33,549 bases of DNA from Bacteroidales bacterium. Its GTDB lineage: Bacteria; Bacteroidota; Bacteroidia; Bacteroidales; UBA7960. The number at the start of each line of letters is the position of its first letter. The first letter of the stretch is position 1. Both the position numbers and the translations under genes were made by a program. The notes beneath the pieces are model-generated. The model had not been told where the DNA came from, searched no databases, and worked only from the letters and a program-made list of their open reading frames with translations. The stretch covers positions 1 through 33,549 of the forward strand of contig PWHO01000115.1 of the NCBI GenBank assembly GCA_003555385.1, read 5' to 3'. This document shows, one piece after another, positions 8,875-18,799 of this stretch.

Positions 8875-10614
8875 ATGAAAAAAAAGCAGGAGAAAATAAT
8901 TATCTACCAGCTGCTGGTACGTCTTGCCGGCAATACTGTCAGAAAAAACAAGCCTTGGGGAAGTATCCGCGAAAATGGCTGTGGCAAGTTCAATGATTTG
9001 TCCGAACGCTTCCTGGAGGAGATTGCCGGATTGGGTGCCAGCCATATCTGGCTGACAGGAATACCGGAACATGCCAGTTGCACCGCTTACCCGGATCAGG
9101 AAATTCCTGCCGACAACCCCCTTGTGGTCAAAGGGCGGGCAGGATCGCCCTATGCCATACGCGATTATTATGATGTATGCCCCGACCTGGCCACAGATGT
9201 GGATCGCCGCATGGAAGAGTTCGAGGCACTGGTCGGGCGCTGTCATTCATCCGGCCTCACTCCGCTGATCGATTTTGTGCCTAATCACCTGGCGCGCCGG
9301 TACCACAGTGATCATGCAGAAGGGGTAAACAGACAGTTTGGCCGGCATGACAACACAAGTGTTGCCTTCAGTACTGACAATAACTTTTACTACCTGCCCG
9401 GCCAGGCACTGAAATTACCGGAAGAAGTTTATCAGCACCCCACAAGCCGGGAAGTGTTTCCTGCCGGTTATGAGGAAAATCCGGCTAAAGCCACAGGGAA
9501 TGATTGTTTCTCCGCCGCTCCATCCTACAGCGATTGGTATGAAACAGTCAAACTGAATTATGGCATCGATTACAGGGGCAAAAACCCGTCACGGTCGGGC
9601 ATAATTCCTGACACATTAATTCCTGATACATGGAGCAAAATGCTCGATATCCTGCTGTTCTGGGCAGGGAAAAATATCGGGGGATTTCGCTGTGATATGG
9701 CAGAAATGGTGCCCCCCTCCTTCTGGGAGTGGGCCATTGGGAAAATCAGGGAACAATATCCCGCCATATTGTTCATTGCCGAGATTTATAACCCGGCGGC
9801 TTACAACACCTATAGTAAAGCGGGGTTCGATTACCTGTACGACAAGGCAGGGTTCTATGATTGCATCAGGGACATAATTACGGAAAAAAAAGAAGCCGGT
9901 GCCCTTACCGGGGTCTGGAAATCCCTTGTCGGCTCAGAAGGCGCAATGCTTCGTTTTGTGGAAAACCACGATGAACAACGGATCGCTTCCTCCCATTTTG
10001 CAGGGAATGCAAATGCAGGAATACCAGCCACTGTTGCAGCGGCATGTATGCACCAGGGACCTCTCATGATCTATTTCGGACAGGAACTGGGTGAAGAAGC
10101 CCGGGGCATCAGTGGTTTCAGCCGTGACGACGGACGAACGAGTATTTTTGACTATTGTTCCGTACCTGCCTTCCGGCAATGGTTCAGCAACGGAAAGTGC
10201 ACCTCCGGGAACCTGCCCGCTGAAGCAGCAAGGCTGAGGGAAAGTTACAAAAAGTTCCTCATGCTTTGCAGGCATCCGGTAATCAGCAACGGGAATTTTT
10301 ACGACCTCATGTGGGCCAATCCGGTTGCGGACAAACACCTGTATGCTTTTATCAGGTGGGATGCCCGGCATACCTGGATTATTGCATTGAACTTTTCCGG
10401 ATCAGATAACATTTCTGCAAGAATACGGATTCCGGATCACTTCATGACCATATCCGGCCGGAAAGACCCTGCATCCTGGACGTGCCATCCTTTATTTAAT
10501 GAAGGAACACCCTGCCGCATCATCAGTAAAAAAAATACTGAATCAGGTTTGGCACTGATTTTGCAACCTTTTTCAGCAGAGATCATAAGCATAAAATCAA
10601 TCTGTCAGGAATAA
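8875..10614 (+). CDS. Alpha-amylase family glycoside hydrolase (GH13)
   Basis: GH13 conserved regions: DFVPNH, GFRCDMAEM (nucleophile Asp), FIAEIY (acid/base Glu), FVENHDEQR. No obvious signal peptide. Confidence 0.88.
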   Translation: MKKKQEKIIIYQLLVRLAGNTVRKNKPWGSIRENGCGKFNDLSERFLEEIAGLGASHIWLTGIPEHASCTAYPDQEIPADNPLVVKGRAGSPYAIRDYYDVCPDLATDVDRRMEEFEALVGRCHSSGLTPLIDFVPNHLARRYHSDHAEGVNRQFGRHDNTSVAFSTDNNFYYLPGQALKLPEEVYQHPTSREVFPAGYEENPAKATGNDCFSAAPSYSDWYETVKLNYGIDYRGKNPSRSGIIPDTLIPDTWSKMLDILLFWAGKNIGGFRCDMAEMVPPSFWEWAIGKIREQYPAILFIAEIYNPAAYNTYSKAGFDYLYDKAGFYDCIRDIITEKKEAGALTGVWKSLVGSEGAMLRFVENHDEQRIASSHFAGNANAGIPATVAAACMHQGPLMIYFGQELGEEARGISGFSRDDGRTSIFDYCSVPAFRQWFSNGKCTSGNLPAEAARLRESYKKFLMLCRHPVISNGNFYDLMWANPVADKHLYAFIRWDARHTWIIALNFSGSDNISARIRIPDHFMTISGRKDPASWTCHPLFNEGTPCRIISKKNTESGLALILQPFSAEIISIKSICQE

Positions 10615-10664
10615 CTTTTGACTACTTTTAACGAAAAAAAATCAGATACTTTTTTAATTATGCT

Positions 10665-10672
10665 TATTTTTG
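10665..10672 (+). promoter_or_regulatory. Putative -7 box (TATTTTTG) for the DUF4168-like gene
   Basis: TAnnTTTG match 38 nt before ATG 10710 in AT-rich intergenic DNA; no -33 TTG at standard spacing. Confidence 0.35.
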
Positions 10673-10709
10673 TCACACACAGTTTTAATGAACCCCCAAA
10701 CCAACAGCT

Positions 10710-11330
10710 ATGAGATTAACAAAAATCAACCTGAGTGCTACAAGTAAGTACTTTATGGTATTCTTTATTTCGATGATGCTCATGCTTCCATTTTCCCTGA
10801 TGGCACAGGAAGAAGGCCAGGAACAACAGGAAGAAGAAGAAGAGGAGGAAGATCCATGGGCAGACGTGGAATTTCCGTTTGAAGACGAAAAGTTGCTTGC
10901 ATTTTTTGATGCGAACCAGGAAATCAGTCAATTGCAGAGGGATACACGAGAAGAGATAGCCGAACTGACCCAGGAGCACGGTCTGAGCCACGAACGCTTT
11001 CAGCAAATCGCCCAGGCCGCCCAGATCGGGCAGTTAGATGCCTTCTCCAGTGATGAGGTAGACGCTTTTAATGAGGTGGCCCCGAAAGTTACCGAAATGC
11101 AGCGAAATATGCAGGGAACCATGCAGCTTATCATTCAGGAGCATGAACTGCCCATGGAAGATTACAGAAGCGTGCTGGATGAATTCCGCCAGGACGAACA
11201 ACTGAGGGAATATATCACCCACCTAGCCAGGGAACGTGCAAGAGAGAAGATCCTGGAAGAAAGAAGAAGGCAGGCTGAAAAAGAGCTGGAAGAGAAAAAG
11301 CAGCAGGAACAAAACGAACAAAACCAATAA
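10710..11330 (+). CDS. Secreted acidic/coiled protein, DUF4168-like
   Basis: N-terminal hydrophobic segment FMVFFISMMLMLPFSLMAQ, Glu-rich linker, then two related helical units (FSSDEVDAFNEVAPKVTEMQRNMQ...), charged C-terminal helix. Confidence 0.6.
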   Translation: MRLTKINLSATSKYFMVFFISMMLMLPFSLMAQEEGQEQQEEEEEEEDPWADVEFPFEDEKLLAFFDANQEISQLQRDTREEIAELTQEHGLSHERFQQIAQAAQIGQLDAFSSDEVDAFNEVAPKVTEMQRNMQGTMQLIIQEHELPMEDYRSVLDEFRQDEQLREYITHLARERAREKILEERRRQAEKELEEKKQQEQNEQNQ

Positions 11331-11360
11331 AACAGGCCGGGTACAACAAGTGGATTCTGA

Positions 11361-12677
11361 TCAAACCACTTCAGACACCACAAAAGTACTGCCCCCCACA
11401 TAGATTAAATCATTCGGGGATGCATCTTCTCTGGCCGATGTGAGGGCGTCCTGTACAGAATCATATGTATTTCCGTTAAGACCAAATAAGCTGGCATCCA
11501 TAGCCAGCTTATTTGCTTCAAGTCCGCGCATCACAGAAGGCCTGCAGAAATAATAAACCGCGTTGCGCGGCAGCATTTTTAATATCTCTTTACGCTCCTT
11601 GTCCTCCACCATCCCAAACACAATACGCAATTGGTCGTGGGGCAATGACTGTAATTGTGCAAGGATACGCCTGATCCCGTCTGTATTATGACCACTGTCA
11701 CAAATCACCCTGGGGTTTGTCATCAGCTGCTGCCACCGACCTGCCAGCCCAGTATTGGCAATCACCTTCCGCAGGCCTTCCCGGACAGCATTCTCCGACA
11801 CCTTTTTTCCATCAGGAAGCCTTAGTGTTTTCATGGCCTGGAGTACAGTCAGTATATTTTCTGCCTGGTAATCACCCATCAGGTCTGTCAGGTATTGGTG
11901 CTTAACCCCCTGGTGCTCCACTTCCATTGCCCGCAGCTCCAACCCATTTTCCACCTGCACAGCGGAACCTGTGACCTTAAAATGATCCCCTGTGACCTTG
12001 AAATGATCCGAAGCAACAAACAATGGCGACTGGCATTTTACCGCAGCGGATTCAAATATGTCATGGATTTCTGTTTGTCGCCGCCCGATCACCAGGGGTA
12101 TACCCTGTTTGATAATCCCTGATTTTTCCACCGCAATTTCCCTTGGTGTACTTCCCAGGAACTGCATATGATCCAATCCGATATTGGTGATGATGGTCAA
12201 TACAGGACGAACAACATTGGAGGAGTCAAGCCGCCCCCCCATTCCGGTTTCAATAACAGCAACATCAACCTTCTGCCTGGCAAACCAATCAAAAGACAGG
12301 CCCATGGTCATCTCAAAAAAAGAGGGCTTTATTGTATCAAAATAACTCCGGTGCTCTGCAACAAAACCACTGACCACATCCCTGGGGATCATTGAACCGT
12401 TGATTTTGACACGTTCCCTGAAATCTTTCAGGTGAGGGGAAGTGGCCAGCCCGGTTTTCAGTCCCTGTTCCTGCAATATGGAAGCAATTGTGTGGGAAAC
12501 TGATCCTTTTCCGTTGGTACCGGCTACATGAATACTGGGGAAGGTCTGCTCCGGGTTGCCCAGATGCTTGCAGAGTTCAATGGTGGTATTAAGGTCAGCT
12601 TTGTAGGCTGCAGCCCCGATACGCTGATACATGGGCAGCTGCCCGAAAAGGTAGTCCAGGGTTTGCTGGTAATCCAT
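11361..12677 (-). CDS. folC: Bifunctional folylpolyglutamate synthase/dihydrofolate synthase
   Basis: IHVAGTNGKGSVSHTIASIL, FFEMTMGLSFDWFA, VIETGMGGRLDSSNVV, ICDSGHNTDGIR. Confidence 0.93.
   Translation of the reverse strand: MDYQQTLDYLFGQLPMYQRIGAAAYKADLNTTIELCKHLGNPEQTFPSIHVAGTNGKGSVSHTIASILQEQGLKTGLATSPHLKDFRERVKINGSMIPRDVVSGFVAEHRSYFDTIKPSFFEMTMGLSFDWFARQKVDVAVIETGMGGRLDSSNVVRPVLTIITNIGLDHMQFLGSTPREIAVEKSGIIKQGIPLVIGRRQTEIHDIFESAAVKCQSPLFVASDHFKVTGDHFKVTGSAVQVENGLELRAMEVEHQGVKHQYLTDLMGDYQAENILTVLQAMKTLRLPDGKKVSENAVREGLRKVIANTGLAGRWQQLMTNPRVICDSGHNTDGIRRILAQLQSLPHDQLRIVFGMVEDKERKEILKMLPRNAVYYFCRPSVMRGLEANKLAMDASLFGLNGNTYDSVQDALTSAREDASPNDLIYVGGSTFVVSEVV
11968..12009. repeat. 21-bp tandem duplication inside folC
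   Basis: cctgtgaccttaaaatgatcc (11968-11988) and cctgtgaccttgaaatgatcc (11989-12009), one mismatch; encodes DHFKVTG-DHFKVTG on the minus strand. Confidence 0.95.
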
Positions 12678-13490
12678 TTAATTAAGCCGGATAAAATTGT
12701 AGGTAATGGTGCCCCTCTGCTCCTCGGGGGCATCAGCCTGGAGGTCAAAACGGGCACGGCGGGCAGCCTCCTCCGCAAGACGATGAAGGGTTCTGTCGGT
12801 GGTTGTCGTTCCTCTCGCACCTGCCTCTGCACGAATCACCTGCCCCTGGCGGTTAACGGTTACCTGCACTACAACACGGCCGGTAGCCTGTGTAGTGTAT
12901 TCAGGCAAGGGCAGAAAGTTTGCCTGCCTTCCTGCCAGGCTGTATTCGATACCACCCTGGCCAACACCGTCAAAATCTACGGTGTCAAGCACTCCTTCAA
13001 CCTGTCCCTGGTCACCTCGCTCTTCAGTTTCACCCTGATCGCTGCGCTCAGTGCTTCGCTGATCCCTGCCCGGGAACAATGCCCTGGGATCCACTTCCGG
13101 TTCAGGCTCCTCTTCTACTTCTTCTGCTTCTTCCTGCGGGTCTGTCACGGGATCTTCCCGTTCTGACTCCACTTGCTCCTGTTCAGTTTCCGGATCAGCC
13201 ACTTCATCCGGCAACGCCACTGCCTCTTCGGCTTCCTGTGTCACAATTTCCTCATGCTCGGAAGCCTCGGTTGCCGGGGGTGACTGAGGTACGGGGGTCG
13301 GAGCTGCCAGTGGTTGCCTGTCACCCTGCCCCTCATCCTCGTAACCAAGTGCTACTAGCACACCGTAGTCATCGGGTTGCGGATCAGGAGCCGACAAGCT
13401 AAAAAGCAGGAAACACAGCAGCAGCATCCCATGAAAAATGAGGGTGCCGGCCAAAGCCCTGTTTCTGTCTTTTATTTCTGACGTTTCCAT
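12678..13490 (-). CDS. TonB-family energy transducer
   Basis: N-terminal TM (GMLLLCFLLFSL), Pro/Glu-rich periplasmic linker, C-terminal TonB domain (GRVVVQVTVNRQGQVIRAEAGARGTTTTDRTLHRLAEEAARRARF). Confidence 0.85.
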   Translation of the reverse strand: METSEIKDRNRALAGTLIFHGMLLLCFLLFSLSAPDPQPDDYGVLVALGYEDEGQGDRQPLAAPTPVPQSPPATEASEHEEIVTQEAEEAVALPDEVADPETEQEQVESEREDPVTDPQEEAEEVEEEPEPEVDPRALFPGRDQRSTERSDQGETEERGDQGQVEGVLDTVDFDGVGQGGIEYSLAGRQANFLPLPEYTTQATGRVVVQVTVNRQGQVIRAEAGARGTTTTDRTLHRLAEEAARRARFDLQADAPEEQRGTITYNFIRLN

Positions 13491-13495
13491 TAGCG

Positions 13496-13912
13496 TTAGC
13501 GTCTGTGTGGTTGTGTGGCCAGAATAACCCTGTAACGGGTCTCAAGCTGTTGATTAAGTTCCTCTACCGCATCAATTACATTCACAATATACTGCACAGG
13601 CACTGAGTGGTCTGAGCGCAATACAATCGCTGCCTCCGTCTGCCCTGCAAGCCTGCTTGTAAGTCCTGTTTTCAGCAACTCAATATCCACGGGATCCTCT
13701 TCCAGGAATAACTGCCGGTCGGCATTGAGGTAAACCGTTACGGTCTGGTGTGCCACCTGCCTGCTGTCACTGGAAGGCAACAACAACTGTATGGCACTGG
13801 GCGCAACCAGAGTGGATGTGAGCATAAAAAAGATCAGCAACAGGAACACCAGATCCGACATGGAAGCCATGCTCCACTGTAAATTCCTTGTATTTCGTGC
13901 TTTAATTGCCAT
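13496..13912 (-). CDS. exbD: ExbD/TolR-family biopolymer transport protein
   Basis: SMASMSDLVFLLLIFFMLTSTLV TM segment with conserved Asp; periplasmic domain follows. Confidence 0.88.
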   Translation of the reverse strand: MAIKARNTRNLQWSMASMSDLVFLLLIFFMLTSTLVAPSAIQLLLPSSDSRQVAHQTVTVYLNADRQLFLEEDPVDIELLKTGLTSRLAGQTEAAIVLRSDHSVPVQYIVNVIDAVEELNQQLETRYRVILATQPHRR

Positions 13913-13922
13913 ATTTCACAAA

Positions 13923-14645
13923 TTAAGAGGCTGGTTCGTGTAACAGATCCATGAATTCCGTGGCCCGGGCCTCCAGCATAAATACAACCTTTTCGATACG
14001 GGCTACCAGAATATTATAACATATAAAGGCAATAATACCAACCGCAAGACCCGTCATGGTTGTTACCATGGCCTCATAAATACCACCGGCCAGTAAACTT
14101 ACATCAATATTCGGGCCAGCCATGGCCATGTTATAAAAGGCACGAATCATCCCGATCACCGTACCCAGGAAACCCAGCATCGGCGCGGCCCCTGCCACCG
14201 TAGCCAATACGGCGATATTTTTCTCCAGTTTGGCAACCTCCAGTTTTCCCACGTTCTCAATGGCTGCGTTAATATCGCTCAGTGGCCTTCCGATCCGGAC
14301 AATCCCCTTAGCAACCATCCGGGCAATGGGTGACTGGTTATTCCTGCACAAAGATTTTGCCGAATCGATACGCCCGTTATGAATAAAATCCCGGATGTTA
14401 TTCATAAAGTTTGTCTCTTCATTGGATGCACGGCTGATGGCAAAATAACGTTCAATAAAAATATAGATCGCCACAATGGACAGAATGGCCAGGGGGATCA
14501 TCACAATACCTCCCTTAAAAGCAAGACTCCACAAAGACAATGTTTCCTCAGCAGGAACCGGCGTCTGAGCCAGGGTGTCAACAAGTTCCTCTTGCACAGC
14601 CTCCTGGGCCTGAACTAACATCAACATCATAGATAACATGGGCAA
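13923..14645 (-). CDS. exbB: ExbB/TolQ/MotA-family proton channel protein
   Basis: Three predicted TM segments; LATVAGAAPMLGFLGTVIGMIRAF and EAMVTTMTGLAVGIIAFICYN motifs. Confidence 0.9.
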   Translation of the reverse strand: MPMLSMMLMLVQAQEAVQEELVDTLAQTPVPAEETLSLWSLAFKGGIVMIPLAILSIVAIYIFIERYFAISRASNEETNFMNNIRDFIHNGRIDSAKSLCRNNQSPIARMVAKGIVRIGRPLSDINAAIENVGKLEVAKLEKNIAVLATVAGAAPMLGFLGTVIGMIRAFYNMAMAGPNIDVSLLAGGIYEAMVTTMTGLAVGIIAFICYNILVARIEKVVFMLEARATEFMDLLHEPAS

Positions 14646-14706
14646 TGATTTTACGTAAATTGTTTTTAGTTATAACTGATAAAGGACACAAATATTTTGC
14701 CCCATG

Positions 14707-14738
14707 CAAATATAGTGAATTAATCTGCCTTCAGACAA
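14707..14738 (-). promoter_or_regulatory. Putative Bacteroidota sigma-A promoter for exbB-exbD-tonB-folC
   Basis: On the minus strand: TTG - 21 nt - TATATTTG, matching TTG-N(17-23)-TAnnTTTG; about 60 nt upstream of the exbB start. Confidence 0.5.
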
Positions 14739-14770
14739 CATCTTCCTTGCCTGAACGCTGGATAATTTAA

Positions 14771-15829
<1,059 letters not shown>

Positions 15830-15854
15830 TCCCTTTAAGTAAAGACACAAGCTT

Positions 15855-15910
15855 AAACTGCCCCGTTTCCGTTGCCAACAAAGGCGCAGGGATACGGGGC
15901 AGTTTTATTT
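15855..15910 (+). terminator. Rho-independent terminator downstream of gapA
   Basis: Perfect 12-bp inverted repeat AAACTGCCCCGT (15855-15866) / ACGGGGCAGTTT (15894-15905), then TTTTATTT. Confidence 0.75.
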
Positions 15911-16018
15911 CCGGTAAATTTCCGGCAAAACCCTCAAGACCTGAAAATTGGTGACTTATAGTGATTATCTGCTTTAGTTCTTTGCAGCCAGGATCTGCCT
16001 GCAACAAAGCAACAGGGT

Positions 16019-16585
16019 CTACCCCCGGAATTTTTTTTCAAAACGCCTGTAGCAACGATAAAACTTTCTTCGTTTTTCGGAGTTCAGCAAAAGGTTAAGC
16101 TGCATAGGGAATGCCCTCCACCCAAGGTGTTTGTAATCAATAATAACTGGCTTCCATTCGGTCTCCGACAATCGCTGAACCAAAATATTGGTTCCGATCT
16201 GGAAGGTGTCAAAAAACCAGATTTTATGTTTATCCAGCAAAAACACCACTTGTTCAACTTCTTTCCAGAATATTTCATTGGAAACCTTTCCGTAGGCACA
16301 AACCGGCCTGGAGTAGGTACCGTCAAAATCCATGGGACGACCCGTAACCAGGTAATCCTGAGAGGCATCAATGATCGGGTTAAAGTATTCTTTCAGCTCA
16401 ACGGGAAGGTTCCTGTAGGTTTTTAGTTCCTCCTGGTTCATACGTCGGCGCAAAAAAGTCACCTGAAGCTTCTGCCGAAACCCCAATCCGGGCTTAAGCC
16501 TTTTTATGCACAAATCAGGTTCTCCTTCTATGGCAAAACATTCCCTGAAATTGCCCTCCCCTATTTTTTCCGCAAATTTCAACAT
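16019..16585 (-). CDS. YrbL-like (PhoP regulatory network) kinase-fold protein
   Basis: MLKFAEKIGEGNFRECFAIEGEPDLCIKRLKPG (P-loop-like + Lys), HKIWFFDTFQIGTNILVQ, VIIDYKHLG. Track ORF runs to 16720; the ATG at 16585 fits the family N-terminus better. Confidence 0.65.
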   Translation of the reverse strand: MLKFAEKIGEGNFRECFAIEGEPDLCIKRLKPGLGFRQKLQVTFLRRRMNQEELKTYRNLPVELKEYFNPIIDASQDYLVTGRPMDFDGTYSRPVCAYGKVSNEIFWKEVEQVVFLLDKHKIWFFDTFQIGTNILVQRLSETEWKPVIIDYKHLGWRAFPMQLNLLLNSEKRRKFYRCYRRFEKKFRG

Positions 16586-16741
16586 GCAAAGCAAGTAAGT
16601 TCCAACTACCAAAAATACATATTTATTGTTTCCGAACCTGAAGAATCGCACAGGCTGATGACCGGGTGCATATTGAAAGTCGCAACGGCTGCTGCAGAAA
16701 ACAAAAAGCTCTGCAAACAATGCCAGCTACAATTTTTCTTA

Positions 16742-16749
16742 TAACTTTG
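16742..16749 (+). promoter_or_regulatory. Putative -7 box (TAACTTTG) upstream of pepE
   Basis: Exact TAnnTTTG match, 63 nt before the pepE ATG; no clear -33 TTG at standard spacing. Confidence 0.4.
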
Positions 16750-16760
16750 GAAGATGAATG

Positions 16761-16774
16761 GGTGTCCGGACACC
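16761..16774. promoter_or_regulatory. Perfect 14-bp palindrome GGTGTCCGGACACC, possible operator or 5'-UTR hairpin
   Basis: Sequence equals its own reverse complement; 11 nt downstream of TAACTTTG, near the predicted transcription start of pepE. Confidence 0.4.
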
Positions 16775-16812
16775 AGGTTTTAATCATTTGAGAACCCAAT
16801 AATGGTAGCAAT

Positions 16813-17523
16813 ATGGCAAAAAGACTCTTATTAATCAGTAATTCAACAAATTACGGTGAAGAATACCTCGATTATACCAAAAACGAAATCAGCAGCTTTT
16901 TGGGCAGGGAGGTCAGTGAAGTGTTGTTTATCCCCTACGCCGGAGTGAGCATTTCATGGGATGATTATACCACCAAGGTAGAAAACGTGTTTTTGAAACT
17001 GGGTTATGAAGTAAAGCCCATACACAGGGCTGAAAACCCGATAGAGGCCATTGATAATGCCCAGGCCATTGTTGTGGGCGGAGGCAATACCTTCAACCTG
17101 GTTGACGTAATGCATAAGCTGGGGCTTATGGATGTTATCAGGAAGAAAGTGGGTACAGGCACCCCGTATATAGGATGGAGTGCGGGCAGCAATGTGGCAT
17201 GCCCATCGCTCAAGACCACCAATGATATGCCGATCGTTCAGCCGGCCAGCTTTGAAACACTGGGGCTTGTTGATTTTCAGATCAACCCCCATTATACCGA
17301 CTCCAATATCCCGAACCACAACGGGGAAACCCGCGAGCAAAGGATCAGGGAGTTCCTGATCGCCAATCCGGAAGCCCTGGTAATCGGGTTGAAGGAAGGG
17401 ACCATGCTCCGGATCGACAAGGGCGACATCCGTTATATAGGGTCTAAAACGATCAAGCTCTTCCGCAAAGATGAGCCGACGCTGGAGTTTGATAAAAATG
17501 CCGCGCTGGACTTTTTAAAGTAA
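16813..17523 (+). CDS. pepE: Dipeptidase E (alpha-aspartyl dipeptidase, peptidase S51)
   Basis: MAKRLLLISNSTNYGEEYLDYT, VVGGGNTFNLV, YIGWSAGSNVACPSLKTTNDMPI (Ser nucleophile elbow). Confidence 0.92.
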   Translation: MAKRLLLISNSTNYGEEYLDYTKNEISSFLGREVSEVLFIPYAGVSISWDDYTTKVENVFLKLGYEVKPIHRAENPIEAIDNAQAIVVGGGNTFNLVDVMHKLGLMDVIRKKVGTGTPYIGWSAGSNVACPSLKTTNDMPIVQPASFETLGLVDFQINPHYTDSNIPNHNGETREQRIREFLIANPEALVIGLKEGTMLRIDKGDIRYIGSKTIKLFRKDEPTLEFDKNAALDFLK

Positions 17524-17541
17524 TTTCTCAACTCCAACCAA

Positions 17542-18738
17542 ATGAAAAAAATATCTGTTTTTGCAGTGTTGGCAGCAATGCTGCTGATTACAGCCTGTGG
17601 AAGTCAGGTTCCGCTGCGAAGTGGCCATGTACGTACTATGGAAGCCGGTGATACGGGCAAAGGCATGTACTATGCCCTGCCACGCAGTGTTGTCGCAATT
17701 GATGTGGAAATTACTCAGACAGTCAGTAAACCGGGGCCCTATGCGGCTTACGCCGAAAGATACCTGGGCCTGGATGAGGTGATCTTTTTCCCCAACATCA
17801 GTTATGAAATCAGCAGGGTTTCCATTAACGGGTATGCGGAACCAGATCCGGAGCAGATCTATTTTGTGGAATTTCCGGATGAAGAAGAACAAAACCTGTA
17901 TGTGTCGCTGACTGAAGAGGGGCTGATCGCCAGTGTGAACCGGGAATTTGACAACGAGGATTTTCAGTCCGGCCTCAGTGAAAGTACAGATTATGGCTAT
18001 TTCGGCAGCGATGCCACATTTAACTATTTTATCGATACCAACCTTAAAGAACAGATCGACACAGTGATAGAACATGTGCGCATGGACACCATCACCGTAC
18101 AGAGACAGACGCTGAGACGCAGCTGGGTAGAAAAGGGTGAAGAACTTCGCGCCAGTGAAGTAGCTGAATATATCTTAGAAATCCGGGAAAAAAAGTTTGA
18201 CCTCATCAGTGGCTTCCAGGAAATCAATTACTCGAAAGAAGCCCTGGAGTATATGTATTCGGAAATGGACAAGCTGGAAAGCGACTACCTTGACCTTTTC
18301 ACTGGTATTACGGCTTCACAGACCATCAATTACAGGTTCATCCATACACCGGAAAAAGACCGGACCGATACCAGGCACACACTGTTCCGGTTTTCTCAGC
18401 AGGAAGGAGTTTTACCGGCACACGAGGATGACGGAGGCGTTCCGGTGACCATTGCTTACCAGCGAAGTCATGCCACTGACGAATTGGACCGGAAAATCAG
18501 AGAAACCTCGCAGGAGGGCAGGAGAAGTGCTGCCGGATTTCACTATCGCATCCCCGAGTATACCAATTTGCTGATCCATACCGGTAATGAGAAAAGGGCC
18601 GAAACCCGTATGCAAATCAATCAGTTTGGTATTGTAACGAGCCTGCCCCCCGGGCAATCCACCATCGAATTTTATCCCAATACCGGCTCCGTAAAGTCAA
18701 TCGGAGAGCTGGACGGCGATAAGGATGACAGTAACTGA
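17542..18738 (+). CDS. DUF4831-family lipoprotein
   Basis: Lipobox LLITACGS; GMYYALPRSVVAIDVEITQTVSKPGPYAAYAERYLGL pattern typical of DUF4831. Confidence 0.75.
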   Translation: MKKISVFAVLAAMLLITACGSQVPLRSGHVRTMEAGDTGKGMYYALPRSVVAIDVEITQTVSKPGPYAAYAERYLGLDEVIFFPNISYEISRVSINGYAEPDPEQIYFVEFPDEEEQNLYVSLTEEGLIASVNREFDNEDFQSGLSESTDYGYFGSDATFNYFIDTNLKEQIDTVIEHVRMDTITVQRQTLRRSWVEKGEELRASEVAEYILEIREKKFDLISGFQEINYSKEALEYMYSEMDKLESDYLDLFTGITASQTINYRFIHTPEKDRTDTRHTLFRFSQQEGVLPAHEDDGGVPVTIAYQRSHATDELDRKIRETSQEGRRSAAGFHYRIPEYTNLLIHTGNEKRAETRMQINQFGIVTSLPPGQSTIEFYPNTGSVKSIGELDGDKDDSN

Positions 18739-18799
18739 TTCTATCTGCCAGAACCACTGTTTTGGTTTTCCGGAAACAACCATTCAAAAACCAGACACT

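Noticed and set aside
10806-10856. GAA/GAG-rich stretch in the DUF4168-like gene as a phase-variable microsatellite
   Set aside because: Triplet-based and interrupted, so length changes would not shift frame; no evidence for phase switching.
12528-13166. 212-aa plus-strand ORF opposite tonB/folC
   Set aside because: Antisense to the repetitive TonB linker, which creates spurious open frames.
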